Shown here in pieces: positions 42,968-51,341 of a stretch of 51,341 bases of DNA. The DNA comes from JAFARZ01 sp035651595 (GTDB lineage Bacteria > Actinomycetota > Actinomycetes > Streptosporangiales > Streptosporangiaceae). Position 1 is the stretch's first letter. Each line of letters begins with the position of its first letter. The stretch covers positions 1 to 51,341 of the forward strand of contig DASRFJ010000124.1 of assembly GCA_035651595.1 (NCBI GenBank), given 5' to 3'. The position numbers and the translations under genes are program-made. A model generated the notes under the pieces. It searched no databases. It was not told the DNA's origin and worked only from the letters and a program-made list of their open reading frames with translations.

Positions 42968-42990
42968 CCGCGCATCGTACGCCGCCCGCG

Positions 42991-43413
42991 TTACACGGGT
43001 GTAAACCCTTCCTCCCAGTCGTCGTCGTAGTCGTACGGGTCGCCCGGATCACGCGGGAACGAGCCGGCCCAGCCGGTGCACAGCACCAGCGGATCCGCGC
43101 CACCCGCCCCGGCGCAGCGGTCCGGCCAGCGGGCGTCGTCGGCGTCCTCCCACACGTTGAGCAGCACCTCGCAGTCGCAGCAGATCCCGCCGCGCTCCTC
43201 GAGCCGCGCCAAGAACATCTCGCCGCTCTCGCCGCGTTCGCCGCTCTCGCCGCGTTCGCCGCGTTCGCCGCGTTGGCCGGGAGCGCGCCGGTCCCGCCAG
43301 CGGATCGTCCACTTCCTCGTGTTGTCGCAGCCGCCGGACCGCAGCATCCGGCGGATGTAGCAGCGCAGGCACTCGCGCTCCCCGGGGTCGTCCCGGACAG
43401 TTGTCTCGGGCAT
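42991..43413 (-). CDS. DUF2695-like protein with a Gly-Glu-Arg/Ser repeat
   Basis: 140 residues from ATG at 43413 with AAGGAGG seven bases upstream. CLRCYIRRMLRSGGCDNTRK, then ERGGICCDCEVLLNV, matches the DUF2695 pattern (CDxTxR ... GGxCDCEVLxNV). Between these lies GERGERGESGERGESGE, encoded by a 9-bp tandem array, which replaces or extends the normal helix. The acidic C terminus ends DPYDYDDDWEEGF. Many cysteines suggest metal binding. Function unknown. Upstream is a 500-bp gap holding only repeat copy D and a G-rich tract. Confidence 0.78.
   Translation of the reverse strand: MPETTVRDDPGERECLRCYIRRMLRSGGCDNTRKWTIRWRDRRAPGQRGERGERGESGERGESGEMFLARLEERGGICCDCEVLLNVWEDADDARWPDRCAGAGGADPLVLCTGWAGSFPRDPGDPYDYDDDWEEGFTPV
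43221..43274. repeat. 9-bp tandem repeat in the DUF2695-like gene
   Basis: Six units alternate CGCCGCTCT and CGCCGCGTT, giving Gly-Glu-Ser or Gly-Glu-Arg on the minus strand. Confidence 0.85.
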
Positions 43414-43704
43414 CGCGTGACCTCCTTGCCATCGGGCTTCCTGGCGGAAGCTCACTGGCACGGTTCTACCGCCGGCCACCGACATTCCCCCGCCGCCCAA
43501 CCCAGACAAAACGCCCCGATTACCCACGACCCTCGCAAAACTTTTCGAGCAAGCCCGCCAGACGAGCCACCCACCCAAGCGCCCACCCGCGATGGGTTGC
43601 GTGGGACTAGGAGCGTACGGCGCGGTCACGCCGCACGCCGCGCCGCCCTGCACAACCCGATCGCGTCGCGCCCGCGGCCGGCGCACCCCGCGAACGGACC
43701 AACG

Positions 43705-43835
43705 CCGCATTTCGGGCGGGCCGTCCGGCGCGCCACATTATTGCGGACACTTACCCCCCCGGTTTGGGGGGGTAAGTGTCCGCAATAATTCCTGGCGTAC
43801 GCCCATATGGGGATATGTCGGATTTGCGGCCAGGC
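43705..43835 (-). repeat. palindrome-centred repeat element, copy D
   Basis: Perfect 24-bp arms (43737-43760 and 43766-43789) around loop GGTTT, the exact reverse of copy B's loop. The left flank GCATTTCGGGC matches the reversed right flank of copies A and B. The right flank is less clear (TGTCGGATTTGCGGCC). The gap 43414-43914 has no gene. Confidence 0.85.
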
Positions 43836-43912
43836 GCGGGGGGGCGGGCCAGGCGCGGGGGGGCGGGACGGGCGCGGGGGCGCGGGGCGCGGCGGGGGTT
43901 GGAGGGGTTAAA
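43836..43912 (+). other. G-run-rich tract downstream of the sigma factor gene
   Basis: Repeats of GGCGCGGGGGGGCGGGNCNG give many G runs of 3-7 on the plus strand, directly past the sigma gene stop (its message carries the C-rich complement). It could form a G-quadruplex in plus-strand DNA or act as a pause site. Confidence 0.4.
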
Positions 43913-43914
43913 CG

Positions 43915-45366
<1,452 letters not shown>

Positions 45367-45513
45367 GGTCACCCCTTCCTTTCGGGACTGAATCCAACCC
45401 GCCTGCCTCCACCTCATCACCACGATAGGCCGGAGCTGGGAGTGAGTTGTCCATTCGGTCTCCTCGCGTCCACACCCTGTCTGCCCCCGACGCGCATGAG
45501 GGCGCCCTCCAGC

Positions 45514-47640
45514 CTATGGCCGGTGCACGACTAGCACGGTCACGTCGTCGTCTTGCTCATGGCCAGCGAGCATATGGTCTACCAGATATTGCAGCAGCAA
45601 TCCGGGCTGGTCACGAACGTTTTCGTCGGCCTGCGCGGCCACCGCGGCAAGCTCGTCAAGTCCGGCGTCAAGTCCCCTCCCCCGGTTCTCCACCAGGCCG
45701 TCTGAATAGAAGACCGCGGTGCTGCCCGGCTGGAGATTGAATGAATGCTGCTTGCGCGGACTCGGCCACCCAAGAGGCGTACCCGCCTCGACCCCGTCAA
45801 ATCGCGGCTCCTGACCCTGATCCAGGATCAGCGCGGGCAGGTGTCCGGCGTTGCCGAGCACTCCCTCGCCGCTCTCCGGGTCGATGACCAGGTACCCGAC
45901 GGTGGTGACCTGCTCCTCGAGTTCGGTGGCGGCGAACAGCCGGTCCAGGCCGCCGAGCACCGCCGCGGGTCTCGGGTCGGTCAGCGCGAGGGCTCTCAGC
46001 GCGTTCCGCACCCGGCCCATGCCCGCCGCCGCGACGAGTCCCTTGCCCATAACGTCACCGACGGCGACAGCCAGCCTGCGGTCCGCAAGCCAGAACGCGT
46101 CGTACCAGTCCCCGCCGATCTCCATGTTCCGCGCGACCGGCAGGTACCTGGCCGCCATCATCATGCCGGGCACGCTCGGCAGCTGATCCGGCAGCAGGCT
46201 GCGCTGCAGGGTCTCCGCCGTGGTGTGCTCGCGCTCGTACATCGCGGCGCGTTCCACGGCCAGCGAGCACTGGCCGGCCAGCGCCTCGAGGAACACCCGC
46301 TCTTCCTCGGTTATCTTCCGCGGCCTGGCGAACGCGAACCGCAGCGCGCCCAGCGGGGCACCGGCCGCGAGCAGCGGCAGCCCCACCCAGGAACGCTCCT
46401 CGCTGGCCTGCGCGATCTCCCGCGGATCGATCTCCAGCTCACCCTCGAACTGCCTGCGCAGATCCTCCGGATCCTCGACCAGGACCGGGCGGCGCGTGCC
46501 GATCGCCTTGGTCATCACGCTCGGCAAGTCCAGCGTCAGCGGCCAGCCCGCCGAGTCCGGGGCGCCGCGCAGGTCATCGTTGACCACGCGCAGCCGCGTG
46601 TTATCGGGCTCCAGCAGTGCCACCGCCGACCGCAGCGCGCCGATCGCGGTGCGGCCGACCTCGGTGATGACCTCGACGACCTGCTCCACGGTGAGCGCCT
46701 CAGCGAGCATGCTCGTCGCCTGCTGAAGACGGGCCGTCCGCAGCGCGGCCGCGGACAGCTGCTCGGTGAGCCGGCCGCGCATCTCCTCGGCCTCACGCTG
46801 ACTGGTCACGTCCGTGCTGGCGCCGACCCACTCGACGATCTTGCCGTCCCGCTCGATCGGCACCGCCCGCACGTCATAGTGGCGATACGAGCCACCCTTG
46901 GTCCGGATCCGGTACCGGTCGTCAAAGGTCTTTCCCGTGCGGATCGACTCCCGCCACCCGCGCTCCACCCGCTCCCGGTCCTCACGGTGGATCGAGTCAA
47001 GCCACCCGTCGCCGGTGAACTCCTCGACCGTCTGACCGGTGATCCAGCGCCACTCCGGAGCATCCTCCTTCATCGCGCCGTCCGGCTCCGCGACCCAGAC
47101 CACCTGGGCGCCGCCCTGGACCAGGCTGCGGTAGCGCTCCTCGCTGCGGCGGATGGCCTCCTCGACGGTGGTCATCGGGTGCTGCGCGGTGGGTCCGGTG
47201 GTGAGGATCAGGCCGGCCGCGGCGATCTTGGCCTCGGGGCCGGGATCGCGCAGCGGGAACCACTGCGCCGTGCTGCCGCCGGGGTAGCCGGGCTCGGTCA
47301 GCGCGATGCCCTCGGTGAGCACGCGGCGCAGCGATGCCTCGGCCAGGCTGCCGATCGGTTCCGCCCAGACCTGGGCGGGCGCGAGCCCGGCGAACGCGGC
47401 GGGCTCCTGCTGGGCACTGGCCTCGGCCGCGTCGAGCGCGGCCTGGTCGCGGATGCCGGTGTCGGCCGGCGGACGGGGCGTCGCTACCGCTGCAATCCGG
47501 GCAAAAGCCTCATTGACCTTGATAACGCGCAAGTCGGCGCCGAAGACAGCCATGCCTACCGGCGCGTACAGCACCAGCAGGTCAGCGAGCGCGATTTCGG
47601 ACGCGTCGCGCTGCCTGGGCACGGAGGTGTCCGTGCTCAT
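45514..47640 (-). CDS. PAS-GAF-PP2C (SpoIIE/RsbU-type) serine phosphatase
   Basis: 708 residues from ATG at 47640 with GGGAG six bases before. An N-terminal PAS-like segment (ADLLVLYAPVGMAVFGADLR), a full PAS/PAC domain (EERYRSLVQGGAQVVWVAEP ... WVGASTDVTSQREAEEM, about 225-345), a GAF domain (AEALTVEQVVEVITEVGRTA ... about 365-510) and a C-terminal PP2C phosphatase follow. The phosphatase has PVARNMEIGGDWYDAFWL, AVAVGDVMGKGLVAAAGM and DGLVENRGRGLDAGLDEL, carrying the metal aspartates. Such proteins dephosphorylate anti-sigma antagonists (STAS proteins) in response to signals. Located beside the sigma factor gene. Confidence 0.93.
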   Translation of the reverse strand: MSTDTSVPRQRDASEIALADLLVLYAPVGMAVFGADLRVIKVNEAFARIAAVATPRPPADTGIRDQAALDAAEASAQQEPAAFAGLAPAQVWAEPIGSLAEASLRRVLTEGIALTEPGYPGGSTAQWFPLRDPGPEAKIAAAGLILTTGPTAQHPMTTVEEAIRRSEERYRSLVQGGAQVVWVAEPDGAMKEDAPEWRWITGQTVEEFTGDGWLDSIHREDRERVERGWRESIRTGKTFDDRYRIRTKGGSYRHYDVRAVPIERDGKIVEWVGASTDVTSQREAEEMRGRLTEQLSAAALRTARLQQATSMLAEALTVEQVVEVITEVGRTAIGALRSAVALLEPDNTRLRVVNDDLRGAPDSAGWPLTLDLPSVMTKAIGTRRPVLVEDPEDLRRQFEGELEIDPREIAQASEERSWVGLPLLAAGAPLGALRFAFARPRKITEEERVFLEALAGQCSLAVERAAMYEREHTTAETLQRSLLPDQLPSVPGMMMAARYLPVARNMEIGGDWYDAFWLADRRLAVAVGDVMGKGLVAAAGMGRVRNALRALALTDPRPAAVLGGLDRLFAATELEEQVTTVGYLVIDPESGEGVLGNAGHLPALILDQGQEPRFDGVEAGTPLGWPSPRKQHSFNLQPGSTAVFYSDGLVENRGRGLDAGLDELAAVAAQADENVRDQPGLLLQYLVDHMLAGHEQDDDVTVLVVHRP

Positions 47641-47855
47641 GCTTTGCTCCCACGTCCCGCTCCGGGGGCTGCCATCGGCGGCTCCTTCCCCGGGATAGTC
47701 TCCCGCGGCCATCTCATTAAGCGTGCCACAGTCCGGCAATTGGTGTAGCCCGGGCGAGCATGTTAGTGGCAAGCAATTGCGCGATCGTGGATAGCTACAC
47801 CGGGCATGGCGTCGTAGCATAGCGTCCGCATGTCCAGATCTGAGAGGCTATCAGG

Positions 47856-49793
47856 GTGAGCCCGCAGAGCCGACGTAGCCAACCCCCCGGCAGCGGCAGC
47901 CGGGGTCCAGCTGCGCCCCCCGGCAGCGCTGTCCAGCCGCCGAACGCGCTGTTCGCCGAGATGCTCCGCGCGGCTCGGGAACTGCTGGCGGTCCGCAGCC
48001 CGCTGGACGCCGAGCTCATGGTCAGCGAGCTGCTCGGCACCTGGTGGGGTCAGCGTGGCGTGCGCGGAACCGGCGTGGAACAGCTCATCGGCGAGGGCCT
48101 GGTGGACTACGCGTCTGGGCAGCGCAGCCCGGCGGCGCTCGCGCTGCTGTCCGGGATCGCCTGCCTGGGCACGCCCCGGCAGGCCGCCAAGGCCGAGCGG
48201 GCCGCGATCGCACTGATGGACTCCGGCGTGCCGTGCCCGGCCTGGGCATCGCATCTGGGCGAGGTGACATCGGCCGAGTGCTACGTCAACCCGGACGAGT
48301 TCGGCGATCAGGACGAGGTCATCTGCGTTTTCTCCTACGCCGGGGAGGAGCCGCACGCGCTGGTCTCCGTGGTCGACTACAACGACGGCGGCATGATCAG
48401 GGATGGCTGGGTCACCTCGCGCGTGAGCAAGCTGCTCGACCACTGCCGCGAGGTCTCCGCGCAGCGCGGCGCCGAAGGGCGGCATGCGTTCCGAGAGGTC
48501 GACGCCCCGCAGGCCCGCCGGATGCTGGAGACCGCGCTGCGGGTGACCGACGCGGCGCCTGAGGCGTCCAGCGTGTCCGAATCGTTTCCCTCCTATCACG
48601 CGTTCATCCGGGCCCGGGTCCGGGCGCTTCCGCCGTACCGGCGCGGTGCCCTGGCCGGTGTCACCGGGCCGCGGCGGCAGGTGTGGAGCAAGGACCGGCG
48701 GGCGATGCTCGCCGCGGAGTTCCTCGCTTCCGACGAGGCCGAAGACCTGTCGGACCGCGGCGCCGCCTCCCATTGCGCGGACCGGATCATCGACTACGGA
48801 TGCGACAAGGACTTTGGCCGCCCGCTGCGGATGAGCCCCACCAAGGTGGAGAAATTCCTGCTCGGCTGGTTGCCGCGCAAGGTGATGCTGACGTTCGCCG
48901 AGCAGGACGCGATGCCCCACGTGCTTGCGGCCTGGGTGCGCTTCTCCGGCCGGCGTCGTGACCTGTCCGGGGCGTTGATCGCGGAGACGCTGGAGACCGT
49001 GTTCGACTCGATCGGCGCGTTCGCGGAGGCGTACCGGGATCCCGCCGAATTCGGCCTGGAGTACGCGCTGGTCCGGCGGCTGCTGCCGGACGCGGACCTG
49101 GAGGCGCTGCCGCGCCGGGCGTTCGCGTTCCCGGTGCTCGAGGGCTGGCATGAGGGCGTGGATCTGTCCGAGCTGGACCCGGCCGACCCGCACGACCGGC
49201 GGGCGCTGCTCGCCGCCGACCACGCCACGCCCACGACCGGAGACGCCGGCCGGCACATCGACCGGCACATGCTCGTCGCCGACCGGCTGTGGCGGGACGA
49301 CCCGCCGGAGCTGTGGCAGACCGCGCAGCGGCTGCTCGACTCCGGCCAGGAACGGCACCTGGTGCTGCACGCACTGATGACCGTGCTGGACCGGGTCGGC
49401 TCTGACCGCGCCGCGCTGCTGTCCGCTCTCGAGGAACTCGACCCGTCGTTATTCGCCGGGGTCGCCGTATCCGCCGCCGCCGGGGGTTTCGATGACGAAC
49501 ACGTCCCCCGGGTGCACTGTTGCCGTGTCGCAGCCCATCAGCGGCGTGGTGCTGCCGTCGGGGTGCTCGACCCAGTGGCGGCCCAGCGCGCCAGGATCGC
49601 CGCCGTTCAGGCCGAACGCGGGTACCCGCCGGTGGCCGGTCAGCGTGGAGATCGTCATCGTCTCCTCGAAACGGATGCGGCGGATGCCGCCGTCCCCGCC
49701 GCGCCAGCGGCCGTCGCCGCCGGAACCACGTCGGATAGCGTAGCTATCCAACCGTACCGGGTACCGCCATTCCAGCACTTCAGGGTCGGTTAG
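47856..49793 (+). CDS. uncharacterised large cytosolic protein, extended antisense into the oxoprolinase gene
   Basis: 645 codons from GTG at 47856. PNALFAEMLRAARELLAVRS, WGQRGVRGTGVEQLIGEGLV, VICVFSYAGEEPHALVSVVD, WLPRKVMLTFAEQDAMPHVL and ALVRRLLPDADLEALPRRAF belong to an actinobacterial family without assigned function; mostly helical, no transmembrane segments. The recognisable part ends near LEELDPSLFAG (about 49455). From there the frame runs about 115 more codons, antisense to the oxoprolinase coding sequence, before TAG at 49793. That tail is low in sense (CCRVAAHQRRGAAVGVL) and probably reflects loss of the original stop. Confidence 0.7.
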   Translation: MSPQSRRSQPPGSGSRGPAAPPGSAVQPPNALFAEMLRAARELLAVRSPLDAELMVSELLGTWWGQRGVRGTGVEQLIGEGLVDYASGQRSPAALALLSGIACLGTPRQAAKAERAAIALMDSGVPCPAWASHLGEVTSAECYVNPDEFGDQDEVICVFSYAGEEPHALVSVVDYNDGGMIRDGWVTSRVSKLLDHCREVSAQRGAEGRHAFREVDAPQARRMLETALRVTDAAPEASSVSESFPSYHAFIRARVRALPPYRRGALAGVTGPRRQVWSKDRRAMLAAEFLASDEAEDLSDRGAASHCADRIIDYGCDKDFGRPLRMSPTKVEKFLLGWLPRKVMLTFAEQDAMPHVLAAWVRFSGRRRDLSGALIAETLETVFDSIGAFAEAYRDPAEFGLEYALVRRLLPDADLEALPRRAFAFPVLEGWHEGVDLSELDPADPHDRRALLAADHATPTTGDAGRHIDRHMLVADRLWRDDPPELWQTAQRLLDSGQERHLVLHALMTVLDRVGSDRAALLSALEELDPSLFAGVAVSAAAGGFDDEHVPRVHCCRVAAHQRRGAAVGVLDPVAAQRARIAAVQAERGYPPVAGQRGDRHRLLETDAADAAVPAAPAAVAAGTTSDSVAIQPYRVPPFQHFRVG

Positions 49794-51341
49794 CCGGGAG
49801 TTGGTCATCTTCGTCTGGACGACATCGGTGCCGGGGAACCCCGGGCCCGCCCCCGACCCGCTCGCCACCGTCTCGTAGTACTGGTAGCGCTCGTTGCCGA
49901 ACGTCACGTTGTTCATCGTCCCGGATCCCTCCGCCTGTATGCCGAGGGCGCCGTACAGCGCGCCGGTCACCGCCTGAGACGTCTCCACGTTGCCGGCCGC
50001 GACCGCCGCGGGATACTCCGGGGAGAGCATGGTCTTGGCGGGGATGGTCACGTTCAGTGGCTGCATGCAGCCGGAGTTCAGCGGGATATCGTCGTCCACA
50101 AGCGTGCGGAACACGTACAGCACGGCCGCCATCGCGACGCTGGACGGCGCGTTGAAGTTGCCGTCTAGCTGGGGTGATGTGCCCGTGAAGTCGATGTCCG
50201 CGGTCTTGGTGTCGTGGTGGACCCGCACCGCGACAACAATGGCGGCGCCGTTGTCGAGTTCGTAGCGGAACTCGCCGTCGCTGAGCGCGGTGATCACTGT
50301 GCGTACCGCATCGGCGGCGTTCCGCTGGACGTGCCCCATGTACGCCTGGACGGTGTCGAGGCCGAAGTGGTCGACCATTCTCGCGAGCTCCGCGATGCCC
50401 TTCTCGTTGGCGGCGATCTGCGCGCGAAGGTCCGCGATGTTCGTCTCCGGAGCACGGGACGGGAACTCCGCGCCCCGCAGCAACTCGATCGTTTCCGCCT
50501 CCCGCAGCCGCGCGTTCTCGACCAGCAGCCAGGTGTCGATCAGCACGCCCTCCTCCTGGATGCGCGTGCTGTTCGCCGGCATCGACCCCGGCGAGATCCC
50601 GCCGATCTCCGCGTGATGTCCCCGCGACGCGACGTAGAAGATCGGCCGCGGCTCGCCGGCCTCCGGGAGGTGCGTGGCCCCCGAAGCCCTTTTTACCGGA
50701 GGGAACCGTCCCCCCGGACCCCCGCGGCTAGGGGGGGTCTGGGGGCCACGCTCCCCTTGAGGGGCGGGCTCGGGGCCGGCCGCGGCGAAGACGGGTGTGA
50801 CGACTGTGATGTCTGGGAGGTGAGTGCCGCCGTGGTACGGGTCGTTGAGGACGTAGACGTCGCCGGGGCGCATGTGCGGCGCCCGCTTGATCACCATTTT
50901 GATGGATTCCCCCATCGAGCCCAGGTGGACGGGCATGTGCGGTGCGTTCGCGATCAGCCCGCCCTCGGCGTCGAAGACCGCGCAGGAGAAGTCGAGCCGC
51001 TCCTTGATGTTGACCGAGTGCGCGGTGGCCTGCAGGCGCACGCCCATCTGTTCGGCCACCGACATGAACAGGTTGTTGAAGATCTCCAGCATCACCGGGT
51101 CGGCGGTCGTGCCGACGTCCGCCCGGTCCGGCCGCGCGGCCACGCGGGACAGCAGTAGGTCCCCCCGGCCGGTCACGACGGCCTGCCAGCCCGGCTCGAC
51201 CACGGTGGTGGCCAGTTCCTCGGTGATGATGGCCGGGCCGTTCACGGCGTGCCCGGGCCGGAGCCGGGCCCGCTCGAACAGGTCCACCTCGGCCCAGGAC
51301 CCGGCGGTGAACATCGGGACACGCGTGCGGCTCTCCGGATC
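49449..51341 (-). CDS. 5-oxoprolinase/hydantoinase, A-B fusion, 3' part
   Basis: The frame is open to the window edge (51341), so the start is missing. Residues after MFTAGSWAEVDLFERARLRP are the end of a HyuA domain (AVNGPAIITEELATTVVEPG), followed by a full HyuB domain: DPVMLEIFNNLFMSVAEQMG, LDFSCAVFDAEGGLIANAPH, HLGSMGESI, VLNDPYHGGTHLPDITVVTP, FYVASRGHHAEIGGISPGSM, ETSQAVTGALYGALGIQAEG and IETPGGGGYGDPGE. The enzyme opens 5-oxoproline or hydantoins with ATP. About 38 residues of low complexity, encoded by a G/C-rich repeat, are inserted in frame between two conserved motifs. Confidence 0.92.
   Translation of the reverse strand, partial: DPESRTRVPMFTAGSWAEVDLFERARLRPGHAVNGPAIITEELATTVVEPGWQAVVTGRGDLLLSRVAARPDRADVGTTADPVMLEIFNNLFMSVAEQMGVRLQATAHSVNIKERLDFSCAVFDAEGGLIANAPHMPVHLGSMGESIKMVIKRAPHMRPGDVYVLNDPYHGGTHLPDITVVTPVFAAAGPEPAPQGERGPQTPPSRGGPGGRFPPVKRASGATHLPEAGEPRPIFYVASRGHHAEIGGISPGSMPANSTRIQEEGVLIDTWLLVENARLREAETIELLRGAEFPSRAPETNIADLRAQIAANEKGIAELARMVDHFGLDTVQAYMGHVQRNAADAVRTVITALSDGEFRYELDNGAAIVVAVRVHHDTKTADIDFTGTSPQLDGNFNAPSSVAMAAVLYVFRTLVDDDIPLNSGCMQPLNVTIPAKTMLSPEYPAAVAAGNVETSQAVTGALYGALGIQAEGSGTMNNVTFGNERYQYYETVASGSGAGPGFPGTDVVQTKMTNSRLTDPEVLEWRYPVRLDSYAIRRGSGGDGRWRGGDGGIRRIRFEETMTISTLTGHRRVPAFGLNGGDPGALGRHWVEHPDGSTTPLMGCDTATVHPGDVFVIETPGGGGYGDPGE
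50690..50790 (-). repeat. in-frame G/C-rich repeat insert in the oxoprolinase gene
   Basis: The plus strand contains GGGGGGGTCTGGGGG and runs of C that can pair with it. It encodes PQGERGPQTPPSRGGPGGRF and flanking residues absent from the family. The core 14 nt match the ndh insert at 24.8 kb. Confidence 0.5.

Overview
The window is very GC-rich double-stranded DNA from an actinobacterium (Actinomycetota). The signs are the extreme G/C bias at third codon positions, many GTG and TTG starts, genes starting without a Shine-Dalgarno site, mycothiol-type DinB/maleylpyruvate-isomerase folds, a DUF5753 HTH regulator with its small partner, an EACC1 protein, an imuA-imuB-dnaE2 mutasome, and a parC ... 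parE - DUF7455 - principal sigma factor neighbourhood like that around hrdB in Streptomyces. I cannot name the genus. I found no rRNA, tRNA, CRISPR array, phage or transposase gene.

Layout. 0.1-1.7 kb: a mug-type DNA glycosylase followed by an AhpD-like peroxidase gene. The second cysteine codon of the CxxC motif is an in-frame TGA, followed by a SECIS-like hairpin; I read it as a selenoprotein, and it is the most interesting object here. 2-5.8 kb: a tightly overlapping DUF4129-membrane-MoxR-DUF58-membrane operon. 5.9-12.3 kb: accessory metabolism and regulators (NmrA protein with a 46-residue membrane peptide, MocR with a divergent flavin oxidase, a DinB-fold protein, a WYL regulator broken by TAG, AlkB). 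12.4-19.5 kb: a secreted-protein gene whose 5' end lies next to a palindromic repeat, then the SOS-type operon imuA-imuB-dnaE2 with a LexA-like box. 19.6-28.7 kb: an orphan EACC1 protein, a class III aminotransferase, a methyltransferase, a redox operon (beta-propeller protein, type II NADH dehydrogenase, SCO1-like lipoprotein), a PEBP protein and an HTH/substrate-binding regulator. 29-31.4 kb: an HTH-DUF5753 pair and a decayed patch holding DrrAB-type ABC transporter remnants, a half VOC gene and an RHH repressor with a perfect palindromic operator. 31.4-36.5 kb: signal peptidase, DUF1918, YjbQ, a CobU fusion, a PfkB kinase, a mycothiol-type isomerase and an SDR. 36.9-47.6 kb: core genes parC, parE, DUF7455, the principal sigma factor and a PAS-GAF-PP2C phosphatase. 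47.9 kb to the end: an uncharacterised protein and the 3' part of a 5-oxoprolinase/hydantoinase gene that runs off the window.

Two repeat themes cross the window. Four copies of a roughly 130-185 bp element with a 42-48 bp near-perfect palindrome at its centre lie at about 12.4, 19.6, 28.8 and 43.7 kb; two are in one orientation and two in the other. Short repeats also sit inside genes: a shared AT-rich tract at 4.8 and 33.4 kb, a G-rich motif at 24.8 and 50.7 kb, and 9-, 12-, 15- and 36-bp tandem arrays in coding sequence.
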